From NCBI GenBank assembly GCA_047967505.1, contig CM106540.1: DNA of 64,000 nt; one strand, 5' to 3'. Source of the stretch: Dipteris shenzhenensis (taxonomy: Eukaryota; Polypodiophyta; Polypodiopsida; Gleicheniales). This document shows positions 59,512 to 59,945 of this stretch, piece after piece. The number at the start of each line of letters is the position of its first letter. Positions within the stretch are counted from its first letter, which is position 1. The notes under the pieces were generated by a model. It saw only the letters and a program-made list of their open reading frames with translations, made no database searches and was not told the origin of the DNA. The position numbers and the translations under genes were made by a program.

Positions 59512-59945
59512 ACTAGTGCAGGCTGCAATGGGCTGGAAAACGGAGGGGAAGGGAGATAGCTAGAGTGTTAGGGGAAAACTAGAGGTATTGTGATGGGGCT
59601 GTTTGACTGCAGCTGCATCAATCATGTTAAATAGGGAGCAACACCATCATTGCTTTGCTTCAAAGTATGCATTTCAATGAATGATTTTTAACCAGCCCAA
59701 TTGCATGTGTCCTGAGTTCAATTTGCAGTATTTAGCTATTTTCTTGTGTGATTACTAGCTTTTGATGGGTCATATGCAGGTTGCGGAGCTTATTGAAAAA
59801 GATCTTATTCTTCTAGGCTGCACTGCGATTGAAGACAAGTTGCAGGAGGGTGTGCCTGCATGCATAGAGACCCTTGCAAAGGCTGGGATCAAGATTTGGG
59901 TTCTTACTGGGGACAAGTTGGAGACTGCTATCAACATTGCTTATG
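1216..59945 (+). CDS. ALA3: P4-type ATPase (phospholipid flippase), ALA3-like; 17 internal exons, partial at both ends
   Basis: P4-ATPases flip aminophospholipids from the outer or lumenal leaflet to the cytosolic leaflet; plant ALA3 acts with an ALIS (Cdc50-type) beta subunit at the Golgi in vesicle formation. Seventeen exons with GT/AG borders join without a frame break to about 628 residues. In order they show the actuator motif DGET, a membrane segment, the P4-specific PISL motif in a second membrane segment, the phosphorylation motif DKTGT, the nucleotide-domain KGAD motif and TGDK. I compared it with Arabidopsis ALA3 from memory and found near-continuous similarity with the same exon order and no missing segment. 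The N-terminus lies before the window; the region after INIAY lies beyond 64000. Introns of 11.5, 4.3, 16.0, 14.5 and 8.4 kb are filled with transposons. ALA3 is the best match, but another ALA paralogue is not formally excluded. Confidence 0.93.
1391..1501 (+). CDS. ALA3: Flippase exon b: start of actuator domain
   Basis: The exon is 37 codons long, from KRFNND to VGDIVK, after acceptor tttcag and before donor gtaatg. The conserved WRKLxVGDIVK stretch is typical of the P4 actuator domain. The 93-bp intron before it is in frame and stop-free. Confidence 0.92.
1725..2110. repeat. Dispersed repeat, LTR-like, related to 6735-7065
   Basis: This block and 6735-7065 share several anchors in the same order: a tagggc-gatgtgggca run, an aaggagg run, a ggcttatggg-like run and gggcagccatgtggg. 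Between anchors they are diverged. No coding potential is clear. It may be a gypsy LTR relic, which is inference. Confidence 0.45.
2111..2875. other. Intron sequence with nothing recognised
   Basis: Stops occur in all frames apart from short chance reading frames. I see no transposon motif, splice-flanked exon or repeat shared with the rest of the window. Confidence 0.4.
2876..3125 (-). repeat. 3' LTR of a minus-strand copia element, family A
   Basis: This 250-bp block has TG...CA ends (tgtgagaag to cgaaca). Read on the minus strand it directly follows a G-rich polypurine tract (acgggggtg) and the copia RNase H fragment at 3126-3550. That order is RNase H, polypurine tract, 3' LTR. It is related to 83-266. 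Confidence 0.7.
3126..3550 (-). pseudogene. Ty1/copia RNase H C-terminus, degraded
   Basis: Minus-strand frames show the copia tail with [14 protein letters not shown], matching the usual PTxxNxADxFTKAL. A frame change separates it from upstream residues. It ends at a polypurine tract next to the LTR at 2876-3125. Confidence 0.7.
3551..4169. other. Intron sequence with nothing recognised
   Basis: Reading frames on either strand are short and AT-driven. No domain motif was seen. Confidence 0.4.
4170..5500 (+). pseudogene. Ty1/copia reverse transcriptase relic, split by an insertion
   Basis: At 4310-4440 the + strand reads [11 protein letters not shown] and then an equivalent of the WELVDLPxGK and KWVFK segment. 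From about 4910 to 5440 it resumes with the RT core: [25 protein letters not shown] and a YSLGIEAR ending. The YVDD box is degraded. Many stops make it an old copy. The interruption at about 4443-4905 is listed separately. Confidence 0.75.
4443..4905. repeat. G/A-rich insertion inside the copia relic
   Basis: About 460 bp of very purine-rich DNA separates the two halves of the copia RT. It includes a G15 run near 4843 and many GGA/GAG repeats. Short attaattaa words lie near both ends (4475-4485 and 4870-4880), a weak hint of a target duplication. No coding function is seen. Confidence 0.4.
5501..6734. other. Intron sequence with a short tandem repeat
   Basis: No domain was recognised. At 5995-6115 a unit of about 67 bp is repeated: a tagagatgtg-rich start, a gttgacata core and tagctggacattccacagatg at the end. 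The rest is unassigned. Confidence 0.45.
6735..7065. repeat. Dispersed repeat, LTR-like, related to 1725-2110
   Basis: The block shares ordered anchors with 1725-2110, including gggcagccatgtggg. It lies just left of a minus-strand gypsy protease remnant, so it could be that element's LTR. That link is inference. Confidence 0.4.
7097..7260. repeat. Inverted plus direct duplication (hairpin-forming)
   Basis: A perfect 25-bp inverted repeat lies at 7122-7146 and 7174-7198. A direct copy of the left side follows at 7202-7260, including ttcttgagctcttgggcc and the ctgctgaaataatctg core. It sits at the 3' edge of the gypsy relic. Confidence 0.85.
7240..8130 (-). pseudogene. Ty3/gypsy gag-protease relic
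   Basis: The minus strand shows a gag-type zinc segment ([10 protein letters not shown] near 7890) and then the gypsy protease neighbourhood: [30 protein letters not shown] and, after a frame change, FALDMGPID. In intact elements VDTG or VDSG holds the catalytic aspartate; here it reads VDTK. Stops and frame changes show a dead copy. Confidence 0.65.
8131..9127 (-). pseudogene. LINE: ORF1 C-terminus and apurinic endonuclease
   Basis: From 9127 down, the minus strand continues the ORF1 protein interrupted at 12130 ([14 protein letters not shown]), with its [14 protein letters not shown] and [10 protein letters not shown] ending. ORF2 follows, showing [36 protein letters not shown] and [18 protein letters not shown]. 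These are AP-endonuclease motifs (DFN catalytic box) of plant LINEs. Frameshifts and stops break the reading frame. The RT part is missing; the element runs into gypsy DNA near 8130. Confidence 0.8.
9133..9478 (-). repeat. 3' LTR of the gag-only copia element
   Basis: The core 9203-9478 matches the right LTR at 11401-11677. The outer part, 9133-9202, is a second copy of the LTR edge (tgaagaaaacatggtgag plus a GA tract). The target duplication AGCCT precedes 9133, so the duplication lies inside the LTR. Confidence 0.85.
9912..10801 (-). pseudogene. Copia gag remnant of the gag-only element
   Basis: Two minus-strand frames carry a UBN2-type gag. The first has [15 protein letters not shown] and VWDDV; the second has [23 protein letters not shown] and a decayed zinc knuckle ([15 protein letters not shown], missing two of the three cysteines). 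A frame change near 10334 separates them. Pol is absent downstream. Confidence 0.72.
11401..11677 (-). repeat. 5' LTR of the gag-only copia element
   Basis: This 277-bp LTR has TG...CA ends. It is followed by AGCCT, and the minus-strand primer-binding site lies just inside it (about 11389-11400). Relatives lie at 40074-40333 and 45523-45820. Confidence 0.87.
11684..12124. repeat. 441-bp dispersed repeat, copy 1
   Basis: This block matches 45872-46319 almost base for base over its whole length. It starts gccctat-agctag and ends gattcatctag. AGCCTT flanks it at 11678-11683 and 12130-12135. It splits a LINE ORF1 between GKA and the following residue. There is no long frame and no recognised motif. 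Confidence 0.85.
12130..12540 (-). pseudogene. LINE ORF1 fragment (coiled coil plus RNA-binding part)
   Basis: The minus strand reads a coiled-coil-like segment ([14 protein letters not shown]) and then, one frame over, [14 protein letters not shown] and AAWRVGKA. It matches the ORF1 at 41100-41220 ([19 protein letters not shown]). The sense 5' end abuts a (CT)n tract at 12544-12574. It continues at 9127 after two later insertions. Confidence 0.75.
12544..12574. repeat. (GA)n microsatellite at a LINE 5' junction
   Basis: A pure GA tract lies exactly where the minus-strand LINE ORF1 fragment begins. Read in the LINE sense it is (CT)n. Confidence 0.85.
12974..13051 (+). CDS. ALA3: Flippase exon c: actuator domain, FFPADLLFL
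   Basis: The exon is 26 codons long, from [10 protein letters not shown] to GICYVE, after acceptor gccag and before donor gtattg. It joins VGDIVK of the previous exon in phase 0 across an 11.5-kb intron. Confidence 0.93.
13161..13257 (+). CDS. ALA3: Flippase exon d: actuator DGET motif
   Basis: The exon is 97 bp: 32 codons plus one base. It carries [11 protein letters not shown], the dephosphorylation (DGET) loop of P4-ATPases, and ends AKDFT. A near-identical decayed copy follows at 13293-13389. The intact DGET and matching phase make this the functional copy. Confidence 0.94.
13293..13389 (+). pseudogene. Tandem duplicate of flippase exon d with a nonsense codon
   Basis: This 97-bp block repeats exon d 132 bp downstream, with its own cag acceptor and gttttg donor. 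Four substitutions are visible. One turns the glycine codon of DGET into TGA; others change an arginine to glycine and an alanine to glutamate. Used alone it would stop translation; used with exon d it would shift the frame. It is either a dead copy or a possible poison exon. Confidence 0.85.
13551..13800 (+). mobile_element. 5'-truncated LINE 3' end with (CT)n at its 5' junction
   Basis: A (CT)n tract (13551-13599) is followed by about 200 bp of LINE 3' UTR. It ends with the hairpin AGACC-ctt-GGTCT region (13753-13766), a gatgctaataaac box and a (TTTC)n tail. The same 3' UTR occurs at 61770-61860 on the minus strand (ccacccttag-tttcattgtatc). Confidence 0.75.
13801..15315. other. Intron sequence with nothing recognised
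   Basis: Short frames on both strands carry no motif I know. No repeat shared with other parts of the window was found. Confidence 0.4.
15316..16287 (+). repeat. Long LTR-like block, possibly a solo gypsy LTR
   Basis: The block starts TGTCACGGG and ends TCTAACA. It carries a TATA-like cctataaaagg at 15570-15580 and imperfect internal repeats (gggcatca-agcct-agaatagcagcag, at about 15613 and 15648). These suit a gypsy LTR with a promoter. No matching target duplication or second LTR was found, so the borders are tentative. Confidence 0.42.
16884..17130 (+). mobile_element. 5'-truncated LINE 3' end flanked by (CT)n on both sides
   Basis: A (CT)n tract at 16884-16916 leads into a 3' UTR shared with 20525-20650 (minus). 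Both hold the segment ggccct-agcg-cctttgcttcagccc. The 3' hairpin AGGCC-cgcga-GGCGT lies at 17062-17075, then gatgttaatatat and a second CT-rich tail. Confidence 0.78.
17150..17420 (-). pseudogene. Ty3/gypsy reverse transcriptase fragment
   Basis: The minus strand reads [20 protein letters not shown] followed by [10 protein letters not shown] and KIKAIERM. This matches the gypsy RT thumb region (KCxFxxxxxxxLGHxIS-EGIxxDPxKI). About 270 bp remain, joined to a plus-strand LINE tail at 17150. Confidence 0.75.
17527..17633 (+). CDS. ALA3: Flippase exon e: end of actuator domain
   Basis: Two bases complete the glycine codon begun in exon d, then 35 codons run [10 protein letters not shown] to QVLLR. 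Acceptor gtacag and donor gtaagt are strong. The segment [11 protein letters not shown] is characteristic of plant ALA proteins. Confidence 0.93.
17931..17996 (+). CDS. ALA3: Flippase exon f: GCSLRNTE segment
   Basis: The exon is 22 codons, [20 protein letters not shown] then TK. The acceptor is ctctag and the donor gtgtat. The phase-0 boundaries fit the neighbouring exons. Confidence 0.93.
18122..18243 (+). CDS. ALA3: Flippase exon g: stalk and third membrane helix
   Basis: The exon has 40 codons plus two bases. It begins [13 protein letters not shown] and continues into a hydrophobic helix (residues 22-40 of the exon) ending GAIG. The acceptor is gctag and the donor gtttgc. A 16-kb intron follows. 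Confidence 0.92.
18716..19204 (-). mobile_element. LINE 3' end, 5' truncated
   Basis: A GA tract (18716-18733) and an ACGTTAATC box on the sense strand precede the hairpin AGGCC-cgcaa-GGCCT (18750-18764). The upstream 3' UTR matches 20740-20960 in order (gctgtgataggt-ggacctcaat). An ATCAT pentamer tract lies at 18902-18940. At 19204 it abuts another LINE. Confidence 0.72.
19205..20203 (-). pseudogene. ORF1-only LINE derivative, copy 1
   Basis: Minus-strand frames encode an ORF1 protein: [19 protein letters not shown], a coiled-coil-like helix ([19 protein letters not shown]), [12 protein letters not shown] and [14 protein letters not shown] frame change falls after KGTRI. After the [10 protein letters not shown] ending the sequence passes directly into a short 3' UTR. 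No endonuclease or RT is present. It parallels 48720-49735. CT-rich sense DNA at 20204-20520 could be its 5' UTR. Confidence 0.72.
20505..21300 (-). mobile_element. LINE 3' end with RT C-terminal zinc finger
   Basis: The minus strand reads [16 protein letters not shown] followed by [19 protein letters not shown], the zinc-binding C-terminus of plant LINE ORF2. The 3' UTR follows, with an imperfect ATAATC repeat (20655-20700), hairpin AGGCC-cgcga-GGTCT and an acgttaatatatctttc tail (20520-20560). The RT core is missing. Confidence 0.8.
21301..21911. other. Unassigned intron DNA left of the complete copia element
   Basis: No coding motif is seen. With 27951-28718 it formed the site into which the copia element jumped. 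Confidence 0.35.
21917..22184 (-). repeat. 3' LTR of the complete copia element
   Basis: TGTAG...CTACA ends form a 5-bp inverted repeat. The LTR is dense in short palindromes (cctaggcctagg; aggactaagtgtcct). It differs from the 5' LTR by three transitions. Confidence 0.95.
22185..22197 (-). promoter_or_regulatory. Polypurine tract of the copia element
   Basis: Read on the minus strand, a purine run containing GGAGGGGGG ends right beside the TG of the 3' LTR, the standard priming site for plus-strand DNA synthesis. Confidence 0.8.
22313..26602 (-). pseudogene. Copia gag-pol polyprotein with two nonsense codons
   Basis: A single minus-strand frame of about 1430 codons runs from [11 protein letters not shown] chose this start because it opens the UBN2 gag. 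In order: gag (1-240), zinc knuckle CX2CX4HX4C (about 289-302), protease, gag-pre-integrase HHCC (about 505-545), integrase, RT with YVDDM, and RNase H with a [14 protein letters not shown] ending. TAG interrupts at about 23330 just before the YVDD region; TAA interrupts at about 22699 in RNase H. The protease motif reads FHSRAS instead of FDSGAS. The second integrase aspartate reads N (TNRGGEY). Gag, the zinc knuckle and most RT motifs look intact. Confidence 0.93.
26603..27663 (-). other. Copia 5' leader with CCGTAC repeats
   Basis: The leader between primer-binding site and gag holds about 15 copies of CCGTAC (sense strand) at 27190-27565. Next come repeats of a TTTGGGGCTxTTGCAG type (26780-27130). 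The copia element at 28719 has the same two blocks in the same order. Confidence 0.8.
27664..27676 (-). promoter_or_regulatory. Primer-binding site of the copia element
   Basis: The minus strand reads TGGTATCAGAGC one base inside the 5' LTR. This sequence pairs with the 3' end of initiator methionine tRNA in plant copia elements. Confidence 0.88.
27678..27945 (-). repeat. 5' LTR of the complete copia element
   Basis: The LTR is 268 bp, the same length as its partner, with the same TGTAG...CTACA ends. The primer-binding site is directly inside it at 27664-27676. Confidence 0.95.
27951..28718. other. Unassigned purine-rich intron DNA
   Basis: No frame or motif was recognised. It may be part of an older LTR element interrupted by the copia insertion, but I see nothing that proves this. 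Confidence 0.35.
28719..28952 (+). repeat. 5' LTR of the truncated copia element
   Basis: This 234-bp block starts TGTTAGAA and ends TTCTAACA, a perfect 8-bp terminal inverted repeat. The primer-binding site starts two bases later. No 3' partner was found. Confidence 0.85.
28954..28967 (+). promoter_or_regulatory. Primer-binding site of the truncated copia element
   Basis: TTGGTATCAGAGC follows the LTR end and matches the initiator methionine tRNA complement used by plant copia elements. Confidence 0.87.
29040..29880 (+). other. Copia leader with CCGTAC repeats and GGGGCTTTTGCAG repeats
   Basis: About 15 CCGTAC or near-CCGTAC hexamers lie at 29045-29490, then several aatttggggcttttgca words at 29595-29800. 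The layout copies the leader at 26603-27663 on the other strand. Confidence 0.8.
30236..31975 (+). pseudogene. Copia gag-protease-integrase, truncated
   Basis: The 579-codon frame starts [13 protein letters not shown], placed like the start of the sister element. It has a UBN2 gag (1-230), a zinc knuckle [14 protein letters not shown] (about 280), an intact protease motif [12 protein letters not shown] (about 385), and the pre-integrase HHCC ending [15 protein letters not shown] small deletion with a frameshift near 31950 ends the frame. Integrase continues in another frame ([22 protein letters not shown]) to about 32085. Confidence 0.92.
32091..34249. other. Intron DNA, mostly unassigned, with a (GA)n tract
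   Basis: A (GA)n tract at 32466-32507 is followed by ggtttattggtgtcc, which resembles the minus-strand LINE 3' ends elsewhere but lacks a clear hairpin. The rest, up to the splice acceptor at 34249, shows no recognised motif. Confidence 0.4.
34250..34334 (+). CDS. ALA3: Flippase exon h: lumenal loop
   Basis: One base completes a serine codon begun in exon g, then 28 codons run [13 protein letters not shown] to NPRNRFL. This is the poorly conserved exoplasmic loop between the third and fourth helices. The phase, the YLGL motif and the position support it. Confidence 0.85.
34447..34524 (+). CDS. ALA3: Flippase exon i: fourth membrane helix with PISL
   Basis: The exon has 26 codons and is almost wholly hydrophobic, ending [17 protein letters not shown] replaces the PEGL motif of ion-pumping P-type ATPases and is diagnostic of P4 flippases. 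The acceptor is ggccag and the donor gtgagt. Confidence 0.95.
34648..34764 (+). CDS. ALA3: Flippase exon j: linker before the P-domain
   Basis: The exon has 39 codons from [11 protein letters not shown] to LNEELGQ. The [12 protein letters not shown] stretch lies just before the phosphorylated aspartate in P4-ATPases. The acceptor is ctag and the donor gtacat. Confidence 0.94.
34913..35062 (+). CDS. ALA3: Flippase exon k: phosphorylation site DKTGT
   Basis: The exon has 50 codons. [13 protein letters not shown] holds the aspartate that forms the aspartyl-phosphate intermediate. It continues through [11 protein letters not shown] into the start of the nucleotide-binding domain. Borders are ttgcag and gtgctt. 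Confidence 0.96.
35478..35579 (+). CDS. ALA3: Flippase exon l: [13 protein letters not shown]
   Basis: The exon has 34 codons, from VERSNEF to NPEVCK, after acceptor ttgcag and before donor gtatct. [20 protein letters not shown] is a typical ALA3 segment. A 14.5-kb intron follows. Confidence 0.93.
35595..35862 (+). repeat. Tandem duplication in the intron after exon l
   Basis: Two copies of a unit of about 126 bp lie end to end. Both contain gtcttgtcccccttgc, a tttttcag word and agtatgtttacaaaggc. The first c-rich, t-rich stretch with cag looks like a splice acceptor and is duplicated with it. Confidence 0.8.
35863..36890. other. Intron sequence with nothing recognised
   Basis: There are only short frames and no domain motif. 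It leads into the gypsy gag relic. Confidence 0.35.
36895..37335 (+). pseudogene. Ty3/gypsy gag relic
   Basis: The + strand reads [39 protein letters not shown] and, after a stop and frame changes, KVRGFVSSL and [11 protein letters not shown] equivalents. This is the retrotransposon gag fold of gypsy elements (W...L..F..F.P). Stops break it. Confidence 0.75.
37407..37673 (+). repeat. Copia-type 5' LTR, family C
   Basis: This 267-bp block starts TGTTGATTG and ends TTCTAACA. It is followed at once by TGGTATTAGAGCC, a primer-binding site. Its first 60 bp recur at 46770-46830. Confidence 0.7.
37674..37686 (+). promoter_or_regulatory. Primer-binding site, family C
   Basis: TGGTATTAGAGCC differs by one base from the usual plant copia TGGTATCAGAGC. 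Confidence 0.7.
37990..38296 (+). repeat. Possible second copia LTR before the gag relic
   Basis: A TATA-like cttatataaga lies at 38091-38101. The block ends tgtca followed by TGGTATAAGAGC at 38297, a primer-binding-like site. The left edge is uncertain. Confidence 0.35.
38683..39625 (+). pseudogene. Ty1/copia gag relic with internal tandem repeats
   Basis: The + strand reads [33 protein letters not shown] and KLCNMKMEG, typical of a copia gag (L.KL..LKM.EG). Near 39540 a zinc-knuckle start CFYCxxLGH is visible. Between them three tandem units expand the region (39040-39390). Several stops occur. Confidence 0.7.
39040..39390 (+). repeat. Three tandem units inside the copia gag relic
   Basis: A unit of about 105-130 bp is present three times, each with acaaagggttt, caaccatggtt, a gaatggtcggcatggtg run and acttttgaggagct. 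The middle unit lacks part of the spacer. Confidence 0.88.
39626..40073. other. Intron sequence with nothing recognised
   Basis: There are no motifs or shared repeats. Confidence 0.35.
40074..40333 (+). repeat. Copia-type LTR, family B, truncated in its CT tract
   Basis: The block starts TGTTGGAGATATCATAG and matches 45523-45820 and the reverse of 9203-9478. It breaks off within the CT-rich part near its end (ctctctccctctttt), without the usual TTTCTAACA, where LINE-like DNA begins. Confidence 0.8.
40442..41383 (+). pseudogene. LINE ORF1 with in-frame stops
   Basis: A proline/serine-rich N-terminus is followed by a coiled coil ([30 protein letters not shown]) and an RNA-binding part with [15 protein letters not shown] and RAWWVGRDS. 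It ends with [13 protein letters not shown] just beyond. Stops lie at about 40857 and 40917 in the same frame. ORF2 follows on the same strand. Confidence 0.78.
41480..44480 (+). pseudogene. LINE ORF2: endonuclease, reverse transcriptase, zinc finger (degraded)
   Basis: The + strand shows, in changing frames: AP-endonuclease motifs ([47 protein letters not shown]), a linker ([14 protein letters not shown]), RT ([60 protein letters not shown]) and part of the C-terminal zinc region ([10 protein letters not shown]). Stops near 43709, 43735, 43797 and 43955 kill it. The sequence runs into copia-type DNA near 44480 without a LINE tail. Confidence 0.85.
44981..45235 (+). pseudogene. Unrecognised small frame inside the family B element
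   Basis: [20 protein letters not shown] start, one stop, then [20 protein letters not shown] and a SEEVDDA end. The helix-rich, acidic-ended character suggests a small structural protein, but I recognise no family. It is not the gag of the copy at 9912-10801. Confidence 0.35.
45523..45820 (+). repeat. 3' LTR, family B, with (CT)n tract
   Basis: The block starts TGTCGGAGATATCATAG and ends TTTCTAACA, following a polypurine tract. A (CT)n tract at 45762-45799 lies inside. It matches 40074-40333. Confidence 0.82.
45872..46319. repeat. 441-bp dispersed repeat, copy 2
   Basis: This copy is nearly identical to 11684-12124. TTGTACACTAAGGT (14 bp) flanks the region at 45823-45836 and 46327-46340, a long direct repeat like a retroposon target duplication. 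Extra bases of 35 and 7 bp separate the core from the duplications. Confidence 0.85.
46341..46769. other. Intron sequence with nothing recognised
   Basis: There are no motifs or shared repeats before the LTR fragment at 46770. Confidence 0.35.
46770..46832 (+). repeat. Fragment of family C LTR
   Basis: gttgatagatggtggcacac and the following 40 bases repeat the start of the LTR at 37407. Confidence 0.7.
46855..48271 (+). pseudogene. LINE ORF2 C-terminus and 3' UTR
   Basis: The + strand starts with [17 protein letters not shown] and [11 protein letters not shown], which match minus-strand 53950-54240. A C-terminal zinc region follows, in broken frames. The 3' UTR ends in a hairpin AGACC-gttc-GGTCT (48226-48239), gactttaataaac and a T-rich tail. 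It is 5' truncated and full of stops. Confidence 0.75.
48311..48353. repeat. (CT)n microsatellite before an ORF1-only LINE
   Basis: A pure CT tract lies between the T/A-rich tail of one LINE and the 5' UTR of the next. Confidence 0.88.
48354..49735 (+). mobile_element. ORF1-only LINE derivative, copy 2 (5' UTR, ORF1, 3' UTR)
   Basis: A 5' UTR of about 365 bp leads to ATGGATGG at 48718. The ORF1 remnant runs to 49536 with several stops: [59 protein letters not shown] and [15 protein letters not shown]. The 3' UTR follows directly and ends with hairpin AGGCC-cgtga-GGCCT (49680-49694), gacgttgatatat and (TTTC)n. No endonuclease or RT is present. It matches copy 1 at 19205-20203. Confidence 0.82.
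50034..50176 (+). CDS. ALA3: Flippase exon m: nucleotide-binding domain
   Basis: The exon has 47 codons plus two bases. It holds [15 protein letters not shown] and [12 protein letters not shown], both standard in the N-domain of P4-ATPases. The acceptor is ttgcag and the donor gtttgc. Confidence 0.95.
50826..50927 (+). CDS. ALA3: Flippase exon n: nucleotide-binding domain
   Basis: One base completes an arginine codon, then [12 protein letters not shown] to [10 protein letters not shown] (33 codons) plus two bases. The acceptor is taacag and the donor gtgagc. The phase matches both neighbours. Confidence 0.94.
51058..51121 (+). CDS. ALA3: Flippase exon o: RKRQSVICR
   Basis: One base plus 21 codons run [20 protein letters not shown] then K. 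The final lysine is the K of the KGAD motif completed in the next exon. The acceptor is ggggcag and the donor gtaaga. Confidence 0.94.
51209..51421 (+). CDS. ALA3: Flippase exon p: GAD motif and [11 protein letters not shown]
   Basis: The exon has 71 codons, opening with [11 protein letters not shown] to complete KGAD, which contacts the nucleotide. It ends [12 protein letters not shown]. The acceptor is gtgtag and the donor gttggt. An 8.4-kb intron follows. Confidence 0.95.
51825..51920 (-). mobile_element. Short LINE 3' end
   Basis: attaacgtctacgaaagacc and the following gggtggggccactaaaatgg match the LINE tail at 61770-61860. Only about 95 bp remain. The hairpin is weak (ACC-cttt-GGT). 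Confidence 0.7.
51960..52431. repeat. G-rich block with imperfect GGG repeats
   Basis: The block contains many ggggt-gag-tcgag and gtagaggg words spaced 35-50 bp apart (52100-52250), then GGAG-rich DNA. No coding meaning is visible. Confidence 0.55.
52432..52930 (-). mobile_element. 5'-truncated LINE: ORF2 zinc finger and 3' end
   Basis: A (GA)n tract (52432-52485) marks the 3' end. Sense hairpin GGGTC...GGCCC and gacgataataaaa follow. The minus strand encodes [14 protein letters not shown] and [17 protein letters not shown] then [11 protein letters not shown], the ORF2 C-terminal zinc region. It closely resembles the LINE at 56776 but is a separate copy. Confidence 0.82.
53190..56680 (-). 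pseudogene. LINE: ORF1 end, endonuclease end, RT and zinc region (degraded)
   Basis: On the minus strand: ORF1 C-terminus ([19 protein letters not shown] and [10 protein letters not shown], 56068-56325); an endonuclease end joined to it with most of the domain missing ([28 protein letters not shown], 55492-55990); RT with [10 protein letters not shown] after a one-base frame change (about 54860) and LYADD (about 54560); then [11 protein letters not shown] (53950-54240). The 3' end shows hairpin AGGCT-cgcgt-GGCCT and gacgataac (53192-53225). The internal deletion and frameshifts make it dead. Confidence 0.8.
56757..59467 (-). mobile_element. 5'-truncated LINE with a nearly intact RT frame
   Basis: The element runs from the endonuclease end to its 3' tail. 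A GA-rich tract lies at each border (56752-56795 and 59482-59510). The sense 3' end has GGGTC...GGCCC and gacgataatac. Two frameshifts separate the endonuclease end (SDHTPLYLK, 59180-59467) from the long RT frame, one of them at an A8 run near 59080. Confidence 0.85.
56901..59135 (-). CDS. LINE ORF2 reverse transcriptase, 744 codons
   Basis: The frame is open for 744 codons. RT spans about residues 145-400: [41 protein letters not shown] (catalytic D near 233), [11 protein letters not shown] and [10 protein letters not shown] (DD near 338-339). A C-terminal zinc region near 670-700 reads [15 protein letters not shown] then LLTCPRC. The ATG used is probably not the true start, because similarity continues upstream in another frame. 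It would copy LINE RNA at a nicked target. The key residues are all present, but the copy lacks ORF1 and most of the endonuclease. Confidence 0.85.
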   Translation of the reverse strand: MTCNVERLKNIFMHSLGEKKGSICWRDAIDFAKNPRGTWRRTKGRLKDIMGDFTDEEMLQYVKQLYTHPHASPMSTDSSHYNSPHVFSLDDVNEGLKKMANGKAADTLHVKAELLKWAGDYTQECLVSLLNDAIANGFPPEWQENWVKPIYKGGDCNQLPNYRTIMVGSTMAKLLSTIIETTLSLWAELNGKRAIGQAGFRRNYSTVDHLVTLRVLMEESRLQGKPLYCCFIDFKKAFDTVPRNSLWERKGHLRVPDHLKIAVFRLYERVTCQLKGRNGLSTTFHSNMGVKQGCPLSPTLFGLCTDRLEELVKEMMQEEQLEGPRVCAHTVLLLLYADDVVFFSYTAESMQQMMHILHKFCVESGLMVNVTKTKMMIVKTMQPANTPSIMYNEQETERVNTFKYLGIDVPANHRWNDCVHRRIDAGWGKYYHFANDCRNSDTRRWSIRRILFDAYVVQTVLYAVEVWGGSISASKWNDIEKMQKSFLRRHLGVKITTPYSIMLIETGTRPIELRELERVFKYIKKVKTMKPQRLPMKAWEASKRPQKTNKSKMLASGWWQDIKGWFQRCKVTSYLEMSSREMDEKPFHKALLGVLQQKWQSAEKRAKYEYYCTHINPIYWDTYSQEEENAQKYITMPIPANARRSIALIRTRSHTLEVEKGAWGDVSREQRFCKLCDQGQVETEAHVLLTCPRCAHIRKDFNNITEEHNTLASLLSHTHLATLGNFIAKTLKYPEYCITQSVLE
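59482..59510. repeat. (GA)n microsatellite at a LINE 5' junction
   Basis: A pure GA tract directly follows the truncated 5' end of the minus-strand LINE, mirroring the GA-rich DNA at its 3' end. Confidence 0.87.
59780..59945 (+). CDS. ALA3: Flippase exon q: P-domain TGDK
   Basis: The exon has 55 codons plus one base, from [13 protein letters not shown] to [17 protein letters not shown] belongs to the P-domain that surrounds the phosphorylated aspartate. The donor is gtcagg. The next exon (expected to begin near CNL) is not visible up to 64000. Confidence 0.95.
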
